From assembly GCA_050012175.1 (NCBI GenBank), contig JBEKHR010000005.1, positions 62,001-126,000 of the forward strand: a stretch of 64,000 bases of DNA. Direction: 5' to 3'. The position numbers and the translations under genes are program-made. The notes below the pieces were generated by a model. The model had not been told where the DNA came from. It searched no databases and worked only from the letters and a program-made list of their open reading frames with translations. Positions 62,377 through 64,000 of the stretch are shown here, piece by piece. The stretch comes from CAVROP01 sp050012175 (GTDB taxonomy: Bacteria > Acidobacteriota > Terriglobia > UBA7540). Every line of letters starts with the position of its first letter. Positions within the stretch are counted from its first letter, which is position 1.

Positions 62377-63298
62377 GGTAGATGATGAAAATGACGGAGG
62401 CCGCCCAGAACAGCACGACCGAAAGCAAAACTGGATCCGTGAAAAGCAACCGCGTCGGGTTTCCTCCCTCTTCATTCTGGTGCACGAGATAGAGATATCG
62501 GAAAATACCGAAAAGAACAAATGGAATCGTGAGGTCGAGCCGCTTTCCGGGAAATTTCACCTGCACGTCATTTGAAAGTGTGTAGAGCGCGTAGGACATT
62601 ACGGTGGAAGCGGTAACAATCCCGATAAGCTGGTCCAGAAAGTATGGCGAATAGTGAGACAGGATCGAGCGGTGGTCGCCCGCGTCATTTCCCAAGGCCA
62701 CTAACTCATGCCGGCGCTTGCTGAGAGCCAGGAACAGAGCGAGCAGCGTGGCACACACCACCAGCCAGGGAGATATCTCCACGTGGATGATCACTCCCCC
62801 GCTTATCACCCGCAAGACGAAGCCGGCGCTGATTACAAAAACGTCGAGCAAGACGACACGCTTCAGTACCCACGAATACAGCACGTTGATGACGGCATAC
62901 GCCACCACGATGATGAAGAACGTGCGGTCGAGAATCCACGCGCCATACAGGGAGAGGATGGCGAGTATTATCGCCACTATCGAGGCGGTTCCCACGCCCA
63001 GTTTCCCCGAAGCCAGCGGCCGCAGTCTCTTCAGGGGATGTTTCCGATCCTCCGGCGCGTCAAGGATGTCATTCAAAAGGTAAACGGCGCTGGAAATGAT
63101 GCAGAATAGGAGCGCGCCCGCCGCTACGCGCGCGTTGCGATGCCAATCGGTGATGCTGCGGGAAAAGATCAAGGCGGCAAAAACGAAGCCGTTTTTCACC
63201 CACTGCTGAGGACGGAGGCTCCCCAGGAGCCCCCCGAAAGCGAAGTTGCGTGTTGGGGTTGTGGCCTCTGAAGCAGTAGTTGGTACCGGCGGCTCCAT
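62372..63298 (-). CDS. UbiA-family prenyltransferase, decaprenyl-phosphate phosphoribosyltransferase-like
   Basis: A 308-residue membrane protein with about eight to nine helices. The first Asp-rich motif is NDILDAPEDRKHP (N-D-x-x-D-x-x-x-D), with the LRPQQWVKNGFVFAALIFS block near the N-terminus typical of Rv3806c-like enzymes. The second Asp motif lies near VVLLDVFVISAGFVLRV. It should attach phosphoribose to polyprenyl phosphate, the first step before DprE1/DprE2. It is the first gene of the set. Confidence 0.87.
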   Translation of the reverse strand: MEPPVPTTASEATTPTRNFAFGGLLGSLRPQQWVKNGFVFAALIFSRSITDWHRNARVAAGALLFCIISSAVYLLNDILDAPEDRKHPLKRLRPLASGKLGVGTASIVAIILAILSLYGAWILDRTFFIIVVAYAVINVLYSWVLKRVVLLDVFVISAGFVLRVISGGVIIHVEISPWLVVCATLLALFLALSKRRHELVALGNDAGDHRSILSHYSPYFLDQLIGIVTASTVMSYALYTLSNDVQVKFPGKRLDLTIPFVLFGIFRYLYLVHQNEEGGNPTRLLFTDPVLLSVVLFWAASVIFIIYL

Positions 63299-63569
63299 TC
63301 CTTGTCTCCCTAAGAATCCGCGACGGCAGGTCGCACCTGGGTAGTGCCTAACTCTGCCGCGATTAGGCTAACTTATCATCGAAGAATTTTCAAACCCTTC
63401 ATTTCGTGAACTTAAAACAAAGCTATGACGGCAGAGAATCGATACCAGGGTTTAATGCACTTGTCTGTCGCAGCCGGCCCAGTCCTTCTCCCGCAGGACC
63501 CTCTTCAGATTCCAGTCCGTTCCGCATGGCAATCGGAGCATGAATGCATATTGTGGTTTCATGGGCGGG

Positions 63570-64000
63570 TCACGCTTGAGCCTGCGGTTTCAATTCTCCC
63601 ACAATGAACCAGTACGCCAGCAGGCCAGTGAGGAGGACCAAAGCGGCCAACACGAAGCCGGGTAGGTAGGAGCCTGTCCGGGCGATGAGAAACCCGGTGG
63701 CCGCGGGCGCAATGATCCCGCCCAGGTTTCCTGCGAAGTTCTCAAATCCTGTCCACACTCCCACATCTTCCGGTGGAGCGCACGATTGCAGGATCGCGAA
63801 CAGGTTTCCTGTGGCAAGTCCGACCAGCGAAGCGCCCATGATTAGGATGATCGCGGAATGAGCATTTTGAACGCGTGCCGCAGGAATTAGGAGGAGGCCG
63901 GTAATGAATGCCACCGTGATCAGGCCCTTGCGGGAGCGCGTTTCGTCCCATCCCCAGCGGATCAGGCGATCCACAATCCACCCTCCTACAGGCTCGCTGA
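63570..64000 (-). CDS. MFS transporter, partial (C-terminal part)
   Basis: The frame is open through the window end, giving SEPVGGWIVDRLIRWGWDET as its first visible residues. The G-G-x-x-x-D-R-x-x-R/R-G type loop and four to five hydrophobic helices (AFITGLLLIPAA, SAIILIMGASLVGLATGNLF, FAGNLGGIIAPAATGFLI, GFVLAALVLLTGLLAYWFIV) indicate the second half of an anion/sugar-acid-type major facilitator. The N-terminal half lies beyond the window. The spacer 63299-63569 has no gene. Confidence 0.85.
   Translation of the reverse strand, partial: SEPVGGWIVDRLIRWGWDETRSRKGLITVAFITGLLLIPAARVQNAHSAIILIMGASLVGLATGNLFAILQSCAPPEDVGVWTGFENFAGNLGGIIAPAATGFLIARTGSYLPGFVLAALVLLTGLLAYWFIVGELKPQAQA

Overview
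The window looks like a chromosome segment of an Acidobacteriota-like soil bacterium, probably from an environmental assembly. The main reasons are an Oar-type TonB-dependent receptor with an N-terminal carboxypeptidase-regulatory domain, a VWA protein of the acidobacterial type, a Ser/Thr kinase fused to PD40/TolB repeats, DinB and BNR-repeat proteins, and carbohydrate-active enzymes. The phylum call is inference from gene families; no rRNA gene is present. The only RNA genes are tRNA-Gly(CCC), tRNA-Val(CAC) and a SAM-I riboswitch.

Layout. 1-6.8 kb: envelope and secreted proteins (DUF5666, Oar-like receptor, VWA protein). 6.96-10.4 kb: a SAM-riboswitch-controlled metY-metX-metW methionine operon. 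10.7-18.5 kb: purine permease, a REP-flanked RAYT transposase, purB, a metallo-beta-lactamase-fold hydrolase, an NmrA-like protein and DinB, with gene relics between them. 18.7-24.1 kb: a BNR-repeat protein translationally coupled to a MoaD/ThiS-like protein, a PD40 Ser/Thr kinase and a Smr-like protein. 24.6-32.7 kb: tRNA-Gly, then a scar region (frameshifted thioredoxin-like gene, PRTRC-E fragment, C-terminal half of a response regulator), a 2040-residue hybrid histidine kinase with eight PAS domains, and the N-terminal half of a response regulator. 32.8-44.5 kb: GH29 fucosidase, ROK kinase, amidohydrolase, AI-2E-type permease, MoxR/DUF58 pair, tRNA-Val and a GH106-like enzyme. 44.5-48.1 kb: an accessory islet with hicB, a broken hicA, REP elements, a TIR-domain protein and toxin-antitoxin relics. 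48.5-56 kb: YchF, ZIP transporter, a NifU-like protein, DUF2089/SHOCT pair, a zinc-ribbon membrane protein, ECF sigma/anti-sigma pair and mocA/xdhC. 56.3-64 kb: TldE/TldD, a three-gene set predicted to make polyprenyl-phosphoryl-D-arabinose (UbiA, DprE1, DprE2) and the start-less end of an MFS transporter.

The most unusual property is in the spacers. At least a dozen intergenic regions carry degenerate tandem heptanucleotides with several different units, resembling the STRR repeats described in cyanobacteria. They coexist with several other dispersed repeat families: two ~305-bp repeats each present twice, three REP/BIME-like families, and a TCATCCTGAGC-type family. The strongest candidates for uncharacterised biology are this heptamer vocabulary, the stand-alone TIR protein with a palindrome at its 5' end, the overlapping BNR/MoaD-like pair, and the histidine kinase bracketed by complementary halves of one response-regulator type.
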